Shown here piece by piece: positions 17,957-26,678 of a DNA stretch of 64,000 bases. The notes beneath the pieces are model-generated. The model was not told the DNA's origin, did not search any database, and saw only the letters and a list, made by a program, of their open reading frames with translations. The DNA lies in assembly GCA_963719875.1 (NCBI GenBank), contig CAVRDJ010000001.1, forward strand, positions 186,001 through 250,000, given 5' to 3'. The stretch is from Palsa-360 sp963719875 (lineage in GTDB: Bacteria; Acidobacteriota; Terriglobia; Acidiferrales; UBA7541). Each line of letters begins with the position of its first letter. Position 1 is the first letter of the stretch. The position numbers and the translations under genes were made by a program.

Positions 17957-19033
17957 TCACTGCCCGCCGGGCGAAACGACAAGGAGCGCGCTAAATTTCG
18001 CGATGGCAGAGTGCGCCAGGTAGAGATTTCCGTTTTTGTCGAGCACACCATTGCGGGCGCCTTGACGAGTGGGCACCTGCGCAACAACCGAAAGGTGACC
18101 TTTGTCGTCATCACGAGCGATGGTAAGTTTCGCAACTTTAGCTGCGCCAACATACAACAGGTGCGTAGCGGGCGAATAATAAATGTCATCGACGCCGTCG
18201 CCGGTATCAACCTTTGAGAGAATCGAACCGTCGTGCCCAGCATCGAGCACCTCCGCGAGCGTGCTACAGGCGACGAACAGGTGGCCGGCGTTTAGGTCGA
18301 CCCCCAAGCCGTGAGGACCTTCTTCGCCGCAGGATGGATTCCAGGTTGCGATCGTCTTGTCAGTTTTCAAATCGATAGCGAGGGTGCGGTCCTTGTCTTC
18401 CAGGTTGGTATAGAAGCGGTTTCGCTTCGCATCCACGGCAAATCCCTCGGGGTTCCCCTCAAAGGTAAGCTTTGTCTTTTCTTCCAGCGTCTTGCTGTCG
18501 AGTATGTGGATTGATTTGTCGCCGGGGGTAGTTACCCAGACTTCTTTCGTGGGTGCGACATAGACAACGGCGTCCGGCGTGGAGTCGACGTGGTCGCAGG
18601 CGCCTTTCGCCAAAGAGGTAGAGTTGAAGGCGCAGACGGTCGCGTCTCCCCGGTTGCCGATGTAGACGACGCCTACACCGATGCTGGCGGCCGTGGGGCC
18701 GAAGGTACGCTTGCCAACACGGACTTCCACCTCCTTAGTAGCAAAGCCGGGAATTTGTCGCACTTTGCCGGTGGCGACATCCACGACATCGACAGCGCCG
18801 GTATTACCTCCGGGCACCCAGACGGAGTTCGTGCCGGGGTCATACGTAATGTAGTCCATCGAAACGTCGCCCGCGTTGTTGTCGGGGAGCGGTATGGTGC
18901 GAGTGCTGTAGTTCGCGCCTTGGTTGGCTGCACCCTGCGATTTGGCTGAGGATGACTCCGTCCGGGCAAACACTGTCCAAGCCGCAAGTACCAACAGCAA
19001 AATAGATCCGACCGCGGATACTGATCGTTTCAT
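17957..19033 (-). CDS. Exported YVTN-type beta-propeller protein
   Basis: A 358-residue protein with a signal peptide (about 1-24, ending VFARTES) and six or seven propeller blades of about 45 residues: 'YDPGTNSVWVPGGNTGAVDVV', 'VVYIGNRGDATVCAFNSTS', 'VYVAPTKEVWVTTPGDKSIHI', 'VDLNAGHLFVACSTLAEVLD'. Such proteins sit in the periplasm or on the surface as binding scaffolds; the ligand is unknown. The start at 19033 has GGAGG at seven bases; a longer reading from 19162 lacks this. Convergent with the SGVW gene, single-gene unit. Confidence 0.85.
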   Translation of the reverse strand: MKRSVSAVGSILLLVLAAWTVFARTESSSAKSQGAANQGANYSTRTIPLPDNNAGDVSMDYITYDPGTNSVWVPGGNTGAVDVVDVATGKVRQIPGFATKEVEVRVGKRTFGPTAASIGVGVVYIGNRGDATVCAFNSTSLAKGACDHVDSTPDAVVYVAPTKEVWVTTPGDKSIHILDSKTLEEKTKLTFEGNPEGFAVDAKRNRFYTNLEDKDRTLAIDLKTDKTIATWNPSCGEEGPHGLGVDLNAGHLFVACSTLAEVLDAGHDGSILSKVDTGDGVDDIYYSPATHLLYVGAAKVAKLTIARDDDKGHLSVVAQVPTRQGARNGVLDKNGNLYLAHSAIAKFSALLVVSPGGQ

Positions 19034-19414
19034 AACTCGCCTCCTCCATTCGTTACCTTGCTGAGATTCACTGTCTTGGCCCCGAAGATCGCGGGCATTG
19101 TACACCTCTCTGACTGGTTCGGAGCGGCATTCTGAAATGAGACCCCGCTGAGCCGTGGGCACGGTAGTGAACCCCTTCCCTTAGAAGTCGTTTGGCGGAA
19201 AGCCGCGACAGATTTTAGAAATCGATCCCGACACAATCAAATAAAGGAAATGTTACGACTGTTCGTTTCAGGACAGCGCGGACCACGAGGCGGGCGTACG
19301 CTAACCGAAGGTGAATCGTTCTGCTTTACGTTGACACGCGACTTATATTAGGCCCTTTCATGTATTGCCAGAGTGATCACATTGGTGCATTTAACGTCAT
19401 TTGGGGGGCGTTCC
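19034..19414. other. Intergenic region, nothing clear
   Basis: About 380 bases between divergent reading frames. It must hold the promoter of the propeller gene on the minus strand. No repeat, RNA gene or convincing promoter pair was recognised. Confidence 0.45.
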
Positions 19415-19603
19415 ATGACTGAACAGGCATCGACCCGTTGTCTCGTTTGCGGCGCGAAACTGGAAAGCGAAAAAGAACGGAACATAGACATCTGCTTCAC
19501 GTGCCGGACATATGGGCTGCTTAACGGCTGCTGGCCGAAAAGAGCGCGCATTTCTGCACTTCCGGACGGGACTTGCTCGCATCCAGCAGCCACATTCCGA
19601 TAA
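19415..19603 (+). CDS. Possible small zinc-ribbon protein
   Basis: A 62-codon frame from an ATG with GGGGGG seven bases upstream. It encodes two CxxC knuckles, 'RCLVCGAKLESEKERN' and 'DICFTCRTYG', spaced as in small zinc ribbons, after which the sequence becomes featureless and Arg/Pro-rich. It could be a real small protein or the preserved start of a longer decayed one. The 250 bases after its stop hold nothing recognisable. Confidence 0.4.
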   Translation: MTEQASTRCLVCGAKLESEKERNIDICFTCRTYGLLNGCWPKRARISALPDGTCSHPAATFR

Positions 19604-19853
19604 TCCCCGTTTATCAGGTAGCAGCACCACCGGAACGAGAACACTCAACTTGCACCGAGTGAAAATCGCTCAACCAAAGAGTCCGGATGGAAGGATGGCG
19701 ACAGAGGCGGCCCGGCTCAAAGCCAAAAACCCACAGGTAAGACAAAGCAAAACTGACTTGACACTAACCGGCCTTCTCAAGGAAGGAGTTAAATTCCAGT
19801 TTCAAATCCGCACCTATCGTCTGGGCCAAGCAGGATAGTCCAATCCATTGAGA

Positions 19854-20771
19854 CTAAGGTAGGACCGGCGCCACAGATGTCCGCTGCGGCGAGTCATAAA
19901 ACATCCAGCGAGGCGCCTTGGGTAAAATCGTGCGCATGGTCGTGCCCTGCACATTGCCTTCCGGTGAAATCTCCAACTGCCACTGCTGCACCTGCGGGTG
20001 CGCGCCATCGGTAGTGACCACACGATGCATCGTGACGCGGTAGCGCCCATCTCGTTCGATTTCGGCTCTGGGCGCCAACTCGGACACGGTTTCCGCATCC
20101 AAAAAACCATGCCACCATCGGGAATACGCGTCGATGGATCTCCACGCTTCGTCGTAAGCCGTGAAGTAATGCCGCCCGACGGACTCGCGCAGAGTGTCCT
20201 GGTCGCGCACGATCTCTCCCGGCCGGAATGGGATGGTGGTCTCCAGGAAGAATGCCGCGAAATTTGCCAGTTCGGATTTGGAGAGCGACAGGGAAAGTTC
20301 CGACGCGAAGCGATTGAACTCCGCCGCGACGTCAGCGCGTTTTCCCATGCTCTCGAAGCTGTAGAGTTCGTAGGGTTGCTGACTCCGAGCCGCGACGGCG
20401 ACGATCCACGTCCACTGTCCGTCGTAACTGGCCTGCGACGGTACCTCCACCTGATAAAGATAGAGGCCTTGGCTTCCCCTTCGTTGGACAATGGTCGAAA
20501 GCAAATACTCCAGATCAGGCCGGCGCGTTACTTTGAGCAGCTGGGCGTCGACTCTCGACTCCGAACGCGGGAGGGCGAGTGAGGCGGCGTCTCTTACTTG
20601 TTCGATGCTCAACGGCATCCATGCGCCCAAGCGCGCCTCTGGATTGGCCTGCTGGGCGCCGCACGGCTGCCAGAATCCGAGCGCAAGAAACAGAATCGCA
20701 ATCGCGTGGAGCAGGCCCGCATTTCCAAGAACGTCCCGACAACAATGCGAAAGTCTGGGGCGCATAGGCAT
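19854..20771 (-). CDS. Exported hypothetical protein
   Basis: A 305-residue protein with an N-terminal hydrophobic segment (about 18-38) ending in GAQQA, consistent with secretion. The mature part is mixed alpha/beta, with 'LEYLLSTIVQRRGSQGLYLY', a long helical stretch 'VAAEFNRFASELSLSLSKSE', and 'WRSIDAYSRWWHGFLDAE'. No family is recognised. Codon use and base composition match the neighbours. It may be a periplasmic binding or scaffold protein, but function is not assigned. The frame is intact and free of alternative strong readings. Confidence 0.65.
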   Translation of the reverse strand: MPMRPRLSHCCRDVLGNAGLLHAIAILFLALGFWQPCGAQQANPEARLGAWMPLSIEQVRDAASLALPRSESRVDAQLLKVTRRPDLEYLLSTIVQRRGSQGLYLYQVEVPSQASYDGQWTWIVAVAARSQQPYELYSFESMGKRADVAAEFNRFASELSLSLSKSELANFAAFFLETTIPFRPGEIVRDQDTLRESVGRHYFTAYDEAWRSIDAYSRWWHGFLDAETVSELAPRAEIERDGRYRVTMHRVVTTDGAHPQVQQWQLEISPEGNVQGTTMRTILPKAPRWMFYDSPQRTSVAPVLP

Positions 20772-21128
20772 GTTGGACTTTTCCGGCTGCGTCCATCAGG
20801 CAGACCAAGGCAGCGACCTTCGGATATTGCTGCATCGGCCCAGGTAGATGAATAGGCCAACTGGTCCCTTTTTCACAGTACGGCGGTCATAGTACGAACG
20901 TCTGTTATGGCGAATCGCGGGAAAGAATTATAATTTCATGACACCCCGCCATTTCTAGTGCGGACGAAGAGAAGCAGGAACACCAGGACAATACCAACTG
21001 AGGGCAAGAAGCCACGTTCCGATCATCCCGTTTGTCAGGGCTTGGCCGCGGTTCGTTGCGTCGAGGCCCGGAGAAGCGTAGGATGCGCGAATCAGGAGTC
21101 CAAATCTGTTCCACCAGGAGAACGCCGG
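20772..21128. other. Divergent intergenic region with conserved promoter
   Basis: These 357 bases hold the conserved promoter at 21056-21084 serving the RidA-like gene on the plus strand. Nothing else was recognised; short frames on both strands lack ribosome sites. Confidence 0.5.
21056..21084 (+). promoter_or_regulatory. Conserved promoter motif, copy B
   Basis: TTGCGT-17 bases-TAGGAT in the context GGAGAAGCGTAGGATGCGCG. Base-by-base alignment with copy A (9278) matches both boxes, most of the spacer and about 20 bases downstream, including a shared TCCAAA. The RidA-like gene starts 45 bases after the -10. Confidence 0.75.
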
Positions 21129-21596
21129 ATGAAAGGCAAATCACTTACTTTGCTGATCGGATTGGTCATGGGCGCAGCGTTAGCGGGAACTGCGCAGAAG
21201 CCGCCAGTGCGGCGTCATTTTAAGGCCAGCAACCCGTCACTGGAGAAGCAGGGTCTGCCGGTTCCTTACAGCGATGCCGTGCTCGTCGGCGATACATTGT
21301 ATGTAGCGGGCCGGACTGGCATCGACCCAAAGAGCGGCGCGATACCGCAGGATGTACAGCAGGAGATCAAGTTTCTGCTGGACAGCTTCAAGACTGCGTT
21401 AGCCAATGGCGGAATGACAACCGACGATGTAGTTATGGTGCAGGTGCATTGTCCCGACCTTTCCCTGTACAACAAATTCAACGCCCTTTACCTTACATAC
21501 TTTTCGAAGGAACTTCCTCCCAGGGCGTTCCTGGGGTCCGGGCCGCTATTGGGGGGAGCACATTTCGAGATGCTGGGAGTCGCGGTAAAGCCGTAG
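21129..21596 (+). CDS. Exported RidA/YjgF/UK114-family protein
   Basis: A 155-residue protein with a signal peptide (about 1-23) and the RidA chorismate-mutase-like fold: 'PYSDAVLVGDTLYVAGRTG', 'DVQQEIKFLLDSFKTALANG', 'VVMVQVHCPDLSLYNKFNALY', ending 'GGAHFEMLGVAVKP'. Classical RidA uses an Arg in the last third to deaminate enamine/imine intermediates; here the expected Arg position is taken by 'PPRAFLGSGPL', so an Arg is present nearby. Export is unusual for RidA itself but common in the wider family. Driven from the conserved promoter 45 bases upstream. Confidence 0.87.
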   Translation: MKGKSLTLLIGLVMGAALAGTAQKPPVRRHFKASNPSLEKQGLPVPYSDAVLVGDTLYVAGRTGIDPKSGAIPQDVQQEIKFLLDSFKTALANGGMTTDDVVMVQVHCPDLSLYNKFNALYLTYFSKELPPRAFLGSGPLLGGAHFEMLGVAVKP

Positions 21597-21694
21597 AGAA
21601 AAAAACTGGCCCTTCGCCAGAAACTTATTGTTGAAATGCTCGGTGAGTTCTTGGAGTTTTCGCTCCGTATCGAATCCGCCTCGGAGGTGAGCTG

Positions 21695-21790
21695 TTGCTG
21701 CGTGACTTCGATAGATTCGAGAAATTCCCCGATGGATCCCTGATTTGGCGAGCATGTCTATTCGAACGCGGGCTGAGGCGCAGGTTACGT
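21695..21790 (+). pseudogene. Fragment of a small 'EKFPDGS' protein gene
   Basis: After a perfect GGAGGTGA, a TTG at 21695 opens 'LRDFDRFEKFPDGSLIWRA', which matches the N-terminus of the intact small protein at 47502-47738 ('KYDLFEKFPDGSSLWRT'). The similarity ends after about 20 residues, and the frame then continues without a stop into the esterase gene that begins at 21803. Either a deletion fused a small-protein start onto the upstream leader, or the esterase is also translated from here as a longer form. Confidence 0.6.
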
Positions 21791-21802
21791 GGAGGTTGCC
21801 CC

Positions 21803-22771
21803 ATGTTTAAACGTCAAACGGTGATTGTTGCGAGTCTCGCACTGGCACTCGCTGCCAAGCCCGCGCGCGCGCAGGTTTCCCGCCTTCCGGAGACGATTCA
21901 GAAGAAGCTGGCGGAGATCAATCCCCTCTATCAAAGCAACATCCGCAAATATGGTCCGCAAACGATTGAATTATTCACTCCTCTGCTTGCGGCGGGGCCG
22001 AAAGAGGGCGTTTCCGTCACCGCCGACCAGGCCTATGGCACCGACCCCCAGCAGACTCTCGACGTGTACCAACCGCGGGGGGCGAAGGATCTTCCCGTGG
22101 TTGTGTTTGTCCATGGGGGCGCGCTCACGTCGGGAGACAAGAACGAGAATAAGGAGGTACACGCCAATGTTCTCTACTATTTTGCGCGCCACGAGTTCCT
22201 GGGCATCAATGCCAACTACCGGCTGGCCCCAAAGCACGTCTATCCGGCGGGAGCCCAAGATATGGGGAGCGTCGTCGCCTGGATCAAGGAGAACGCGAGG
22301 CGCTTTGGGGGCGATCCGCAGCGCATTTATCTGGTTGGGCGGTCGACGGGCGCTTTGCACGTCGCGACCTGGGCGTTCGATCCCAAAATCCACGGCGCAG
22401 CAGGACCAGGAGTCGCGGGCGTCGTGCTGATCAGCGGGCGGCTCAAAGCCGACAATCGGGCCGACGATCCCAATGGACAGCGCGTGGAGGCGTACTTTGG
22501 AAAGGACACGAGTCTTTACGCGGAGCGATCGCCCGTGAATTTCGGCGCCCGGTCGCCGCTGCCCACCTTTATCGTGATCGCCGAATTCGATAACCCATTT
22601 CTCGACGTGTACAGTGCAGAGCTCTTCGCGAAAATGTGTGAGGCGCGCTCGAAGTGTCCTCGATTTCTGCGCCTCGCCGGACACAATCACCAGTCGACAA
22701 CGTTGTCGATCAACACTGCGGACGATCAGCTGGGCCAAGAGATCATCGACTTCATCCGGCAAGGAAAATGA
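21803..22771 (+). CDS. Exported alpha/beta-hydrolase (esterase/lipase-like)
   Basis: A 322-residue protein with a signal peptide ending KPARAQ (about 1-23). The hydrolase core has the oxyanion 'VHGGALTSGDKN', the esterase block 'INANYRLAPKHVYPAGAQD', the nucleophile elbow GRSTG (Ser about 178), an acid candidate in 'VIAEFDNPFLD' and the His in 'LAGHNHQS'. This is the HSL/carboxylesterase pattern, acting in the periplasm on an unknown ester. The ATG has GGAGG seven bases upstream; an in-frame TTG with its own ribosome site lies 108 bases earlier. Confidence 0.87.
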   Translation: MFKRQTVIVASLALALAAKPARAQVSRLPETIQKKLAEINPLYQSNIRKYGPQTIELFTPLLAAGPKEGVSVTADQAYGTDPQQTLDVYQPRGAKDLPVVVFVHGGALTSGDKNENKEVHANVLYYFARHEFLGINANYRLAPKHVYPAGAQDMGSVVAWIKENARRFGGDPQRIYLVGRSTGALHVATWAFDPKIHGAAGPGVAGVVLISGRLKADNRADDPNGQRVEAYFGKDTSLYAERSPVNFGARSPLPTFIVIAEFDNPFLDVYSAELFAKMCEARSKCPRFLRLAGHNHQSTTLSINTADDQLGQEIIDFIRQGK

Positions 22772-22996
22772 ATGTGACACTTTCGCAAGGCTCGCATTCC
22801 GCGCATATCCCATCCGCATATAATTTTGATCCGTGTGCGCAATCGAATTTAAACTACGACCCTTTCTGCCATGCTTTTCATCGCAATCGTCCAATCCATT
22901 TCAGCAAGATATGCGAAGCGTGACGGTGTGATTCACGCCTGGTTCAAGTGTCGTGCTAGCATGTTGCGAAACGGAAACGGAAAGGAATCCACGCTT

Positions 22997-23839
22997 ATGA
23001 CTCAAATCTGCGTCACCTGTGGAACTCAATTTCCACCCTCGGGCGAGATTCCGCGCAGCTGCCCCATCTGCCAGGATGATCGTCAATACATCGGACCCCA
23101 CGGGCAGGAATGGATCTCGCTGGATGAGCTGCGGAAAACGCATCGGAATGTCTTCTTCGAAGAAGGCTGGCGCCTTTGGGGAATTCACACCGAGCCGGAG
23201 TTCGGAATTGGACAGAGGGCGCTGCTCTTGCAAAGAGAGGGCGGCGGATTCCTTTGGGACTGCGTCAGCTTGATTGACCCCAGTACCGTTGGACTTGTGA
23301 AGGCCCTTGGCGGGCTATCGGGGATTGCGGTTTCCCACCCGCACTATTACTCGAGCATGGTCGAGTGGAGTCACGCATTTGGCGGCATTCCAATCTATCT
23401 GCACGAGGCGGACCGCGAATGGGTGCAGCGTCCAGACCCCGCGATTGTGTTCTGGAAGGGAGAAACCCATCGGCTGAGTGACGATCTCACGCTGATTCGT
23501 GTGGGCGGACACTTCAGCGGGTTTCAGGCGCTTCACTGGGCTGCCGGCGAACAGGGCAACGGCGCGCTGCTGAGCGGTGACATGCCCCAGGTCTGTTCGG
23601 ATCGCCGACATGTCAGCTTCATGTACAGCTACCCCAACTATATTCCTGTAGACGGCGCGACTGTGCGCGAGATCGTTCGCAAGCTTGAGCCTTATAAGTT
23701 CGCCAAATTGTATGGGGCGTGGCCGAATTTCGTCGTCTCCGGCGATCCGAAACTTGCATTGAGGCGCTCGGCCGAGCGCTACTTGCGTGCTATCGGCGAC
23801 CGCGCGCCTTTAGAAATCAGCCAGCACTCGGCGGCGTGA
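22997..23839 (+). CDS. MBL-fold hydrolase-like protein with N-terminal zinc ribbon
   Basis: A 280-residue cytoplasmic protein. Residues 1-30 form a C4 zinc ribbon ('CVTCGTQFPPSGEIPRSCPIC'-type, two CxxC). The rest is a metallo-beta-lactamase fold with altered metal motifs: 'VSHPHYYSSMVEW' replaces HxHxDH, then 'RVGGHFSGFQ' and 'LLSGDMPQVCSD'. The HPHYY form is a recognised variant subfamily; with the second His and Asp replaced the metal site may be reduced. Substrate unknown. A TATAAT at 22819 may be its -10. Start chosen at the ATG before the ribbon. Confidence 0.8.
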   Translation: MTQICVTCGTQFPPSGEIPRSCPICQDDRQYIGPHGQEWISLDELRKTHRNVFFEEGWRLWGIHTEPEFGIGQRALLLQREGGGFLWDCVSLIDPSTVGLVKALGGLSGIAVSHPHYYSSMVEWSHAFGGIPIYLHEADREWVQRPDPAIVFWKGETHRLSDDLTLIRVGGHFSGFQALHWAAGEQGNGALLSGDMPQVCSDRRHVSFMYSYPNYIPVDGATVREIVRKLEPYKFAKLYGAWPNFVVSGDPKLALRRSAERYLRAIGDRAPLEISQHSAA

Positions 23840-23935
23840 TACGGGTCCGACGGCAACTGCGCGATGCCAATGAAGGCAACGCCGGTGCTGGAAACGATTC
23901 TTTTTTTGACAACTGCTTGCAATTAAGGAGGACCG

Positions 23936-24481
23936 ATGCGTGTCGTAACTTCTGCGTTGCTGATCTGTCTCGGACCGACTGTCTGCGGTCTTTTCGCTCT
24001 CGCACAGACTTCCACCAGCGTGCCTGGTACACCCGCTGCAAGGGCCGAAAAGGCCGGCGAGCCACCGCGCGGTCCTGTTTTCGAATACCTTGGCAATCTG
24101 CGGGCCGAAATCGGCGCGCGCACCGCTATCGAAAACGGCCCGCAGGGGACCCGCACAATCGTGCAGATCCTCGGCGGCCGCTTTGAAGGCCCGCGGGTCA
24201 AGGCGTCGATACAGACGCCGGCGGGTGACTGGATCACCAACCGGGCCGACGGCAGCTACCGGCTCGATGTTCGCCTCACACTGAAAACGGATGACGGGGC
24301 GCTAATCCTGGTGACGTACAATGGCATCGGCCAGACGACAGACGCGGGCGCATCGCTGCGCTGCGCACCCCTCTTTGAGACCGGCGATTCGCGCTACGCG
24401 TGGCTCACTCGATTGCAGGCGGTCGGGGTGGGCGAACGTTCCGGTACCACGGTCTCATACGACATCTACGCGCTAAAGTAG
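23936..24481 (+). CDS. Exported DUF3237-family protein
   Basis: A 181-residue protein with a signal peptide (about 1-23, ending ALAQTS). The mature part shows the DUF3237 beta-barrel pattern: 'PVFEYLGNLRAEIGARTAIE', 'GGRFEGPRVKASIQTPAGDW', 'DGSYRLDVRLTLKTDDGALI', 'TYNGI', and a conserved 'RYAWLTRLQAVGVGE'. Family function is unknown; members look lipocalin-like. AAGGAGG lies directly before the ATG at ideal spacing. Ends 108 bases before the convergent Crp/Fnr gene. Confidence 0.87.
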   Translation: MRVVTSALLICLGPTVCGLFALAQTSTSVPGTPAARAEKAGEPPRGPVFEYLGNLRAEIGARTAIENGPQGTRTIVQILGGRFEGPRVKASIQTPAGDWITNRADGSYRLDVRLTLKTDDGALILVTYNGIGQTTDAGASLRCAPLFETGDSRYAWLTRLQAVGVGERSGTTVSYDIYALK

Positions 24482-24589
24482 CGCTCGAAGCAGATTCCGC
24501 GCGGGATGGGATACGCTCCCAATGATCGACGCGCTTGAAGCGCATCGGAAAGGCGACTGGCTATGAAAAAGACTATCACTTTGGCCGCG

Positions 24590-25381
24590 CTAGTCGATCA
24601 ACTCCGCAAGGGCTTTCAGATTGTCGACTGAGAATCCCCCCCGCCGGGTGGTCACGATTCTTTGTCGATCCCATTCGGAGAGCAAACGGCTGACTTGAAA
24701 TAAGGTAGTACCAATCATCTGACCCAATTCCTCGCGTGTAATTTGAATCTCGACTGAGCCATTCGAACGAATTCCAACTTGTTCCACCAATCGGGAAATT
24801 TGGCGACTCAGTCGAGGGGCTACACGTTGGGTGGAAATTTCGCGAAAACGTTCTTCCATGTCTTGCAGTTGCTTGTAATGGATGTGGGCTACGTTGCGCC
24901 TCAATGTTGGAAATCGCTTGGACAAGGACTCGAAATCTCCGCTCTCCCAAACCAGGGCAGAACCTGAAGAAAGCGCTTGTGGAGTGGAGCGATACCGCGC
25001 ATGCATCGAGGACCTGAGCGTTCCCACCAGTTCTCCGGGCCCACAGAGCCTGAGAATCACCTCGGACCCATTTTGGTTGCATTGAACCATTTTCGCGGAG
25101 CCCGAGGTCAACAGTACCACCTGCCGCACCGAGTCGCCCTCATGGTAAATGATCTGGCCACGCGAGAAGAGACGTACACGCGTCTCCTTCAAGATCAGGG
25201 ATCGGTCCTGCGGCGAAATATTCGCGAACAACGCGAACTGCTGAATTCGTGTAGCCCAGGAGTGCAGTGGCCCTCCCGGCAGGGCGCCCACCGGGTCAAC
25301 GCGCACCGTCCCATTCGATCCGGTAATACTGCTTTCCGAAGGCGGTGTGATCTTCACCTGGAAGTTGGGATTACTGGCCAT
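24590..25381 (-). CDS. Crp/Fnr-family transcriptional regulator
   Basis: A 263-residue regulator: a 40-residue tail, a cyclic-nucleotide-binding-like sensor domain (about 55-165, 'RGQIIYHEGDSVRQVVLLTSG'), a dimer helix, and a C-terminal winged helix (about 185-255, 'VEIQITREELGQMIGTTLFQVSRLLSEWDRQRIVTTRRG'-type HTH). The sensor lacks the RSA phosphate-binding motif of true Crp and the N-terminal Cys cluster of Fnr, so the signal is unknown. The ATG at 25381 is chosen because the domain starts soon after; the ribosome site is weak. It is the nearest regulator to the redox island and could control it. Confidence 0.87.
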   Translation of the reverse strand: MASNPNFQVKITPPSESSITGSNGTVRVDPVGALPGGPLHSWATRIQQFALFANISPQDRSLILKETRVRLFSRGQIIYHEGDSVRQVVLLTSGSAKMVQCNQNGSEVILRLCGPGELVGTLRSSMHARYRSTPQALSSGSALVWESGDFESLSKRFPTLRRNVAHIHYKQLQDMEERFREISTQRVAPRLSRQISRLVEQVGIRSNGSVEIQITREELGQMIGTTLFQVSRLLSEWDRQRIVTTRRGGFSVDNLKALAELID

Positions 25382-25659
25382 ATCGAAACCTCGAGTAGTC
25401 GCCAAGATGAATTGGAATTGCATTCGCAGACCAGAATTGCGTGAACTGCAAAGTCTACGACGCGGCAAGGTCCTGCAGGGCTTGCCTCCCGAGGTCGCTA
25501 ATGCAATTAACCAGCCAAAATTACGATCCTCTTAACTACCGTGAATCGTTATGCTTGGCCTTATTTTCGCAGTTGAAGAGTGACACAAATGGTTACTCTC
25601 AGATTCGAACGTCCACATTCGTGAACACGGTCGCGCAGGATCCAGTTCCAGCCGTTGCG

Positions 25660-25848
25660 GATTGAGACTTGTAGCAGCCGGATCCGGGCCAGCGTGGCTC
25701 CGAACGCCCACCGGGGTTCCTGACCTTCCGCCAGAAAAATCCAGTGCCGGGCGCGCCTAACCAGTCGCCCGACCGTCTTGACCAACCGCTGCGGCAACTT
25801 TGTCGGCGACCAGTTCTGGATCCGTTGCGTCCGTTCCGGATAAGACCT
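25660..25848 (-). mobile_element. Remnant of an IS1380-type transposase gene
   Basis: Reading the minus strand from 25848 gives 'RIQNWSPTKLPQRLVKTVG' followed by 'RLVRRARHWIFLAE' and 'ATLARIRLL', which resembles the C-terminal end of IS1380-family DDE transposases (a 'WS.T.LR.KLVK.G.RVVRHAR...FQLAE' pattern). No start codon, DDE residues or inverted repeats remain, so it is a dead fragment. It lies at the left border of the redox island. Confidence 0.65.
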
Positions 25849-26234
25849 CGGGCATGAAAATGGCCTGACCGTCGACTGAAAAAAATTGCGGCGCCAGAAG
25901 ATGAAGGCACCATTTTCATGATTGGCGGTGCGGCAAGGGCGCAGGAAGTGTTATCGGAATGTGGCTCCTGGCCTCGCGCTGGCTTCGGGCCACATTCCAA
26001 AAAGATTTTCTATCAGGTGGAATCCGACCCATTTTCGGCTCGACCCACGTTATTCAATCGGATCAGCGCAGATTGAAGACAAGAGGCAAGTCTCACTCCC
26101 GACGGCGCGCAAACATGTCTGCCAACTTGAATGGGTCTCGAGCAAATACAAAACGCCATAACTGCCGCCTCTGAACGCATTGCTCGTGTCTTTGATCTAC
26201 AGCAAACAAAAGATAACTAAATCGTAAAAAAAGA

Positions 26235-26262
26235 TTGACACCCCTTTGACAACCTGTTGACA
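26235..26262. promoter_or_regulatory. Three tandem TTGACA boxes at 11-base spacing
   Basis: TTGACA occurs at 26235, 26246 and 26257, exactly one helical turn apart. Direct repeats of a 6-7 base half-site with 11-base period are the usual binding pattern of OmpR/PhoB-type response regulators; alternatively the last box is a -35 element. The site is about 420 bases upstream of the porin-cytochrome gene. Confidence 0.45.
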
Positions 26263-26678
26263 AGCAAAAACCCGGCGCCCCTTACCATTCATGACTATCC
26301 GGGGCCCTGCCTGCGTCGAGTAAGAACCCGGTCCCGACGGAATCCGTTGGAACTTTCTCGTGAACCGTTGGTGGTTCGCGAATGGAGCGCAGGCCCAAGT
26401 GTGACTAAAGCTGCCTAAATGCAGCGACCGTGGGCGCCGGCCCATTGGCCCGGAGTGGTTTTCTGCCTGGCCGAGCTCGAGTGCGATCAGGTGTCTGTCG
26501 AGGTTTCAGATCGGAATCTCGATGGAATTGGCGCGGAATCCGGAGCAGGACCTGATTTTCATAGGTTTAAACGGCAAAAGATTACTCCTTTGCGTAAAAG
26601 CAATGACAGCAGAATTAATACCGGTTATTGACACTACTTCAAGTAAATGCAGGACCATCACTTCTGAAAGGAGGTTTC

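Larger units (their letters stand above)
25382..26678. other. Long intergenic region with transposase remnant and tandem TTGACA repeats
   Basis: Almost 1.3 kb without an intact gene. It holds the IS1380-type remnant (about 25660-25848, minus strand) and three TTGACA repeats at 11-base spacing (26235-26262). The remainder shows no motif; short frames are Arg/Ser-rich and look non-coding. The ribosome site AAAGGAGG at 26668 serves the porin-cytochrome gene. Confidence 0.6.

Noticed and set aside
25599..26000. A 133-codon minus-strand frame overlapping the transposase remnant
   Set aside because: The recognisable transposase residues are in a different frame; this one is Arg/Ser/Gly-rich noise.
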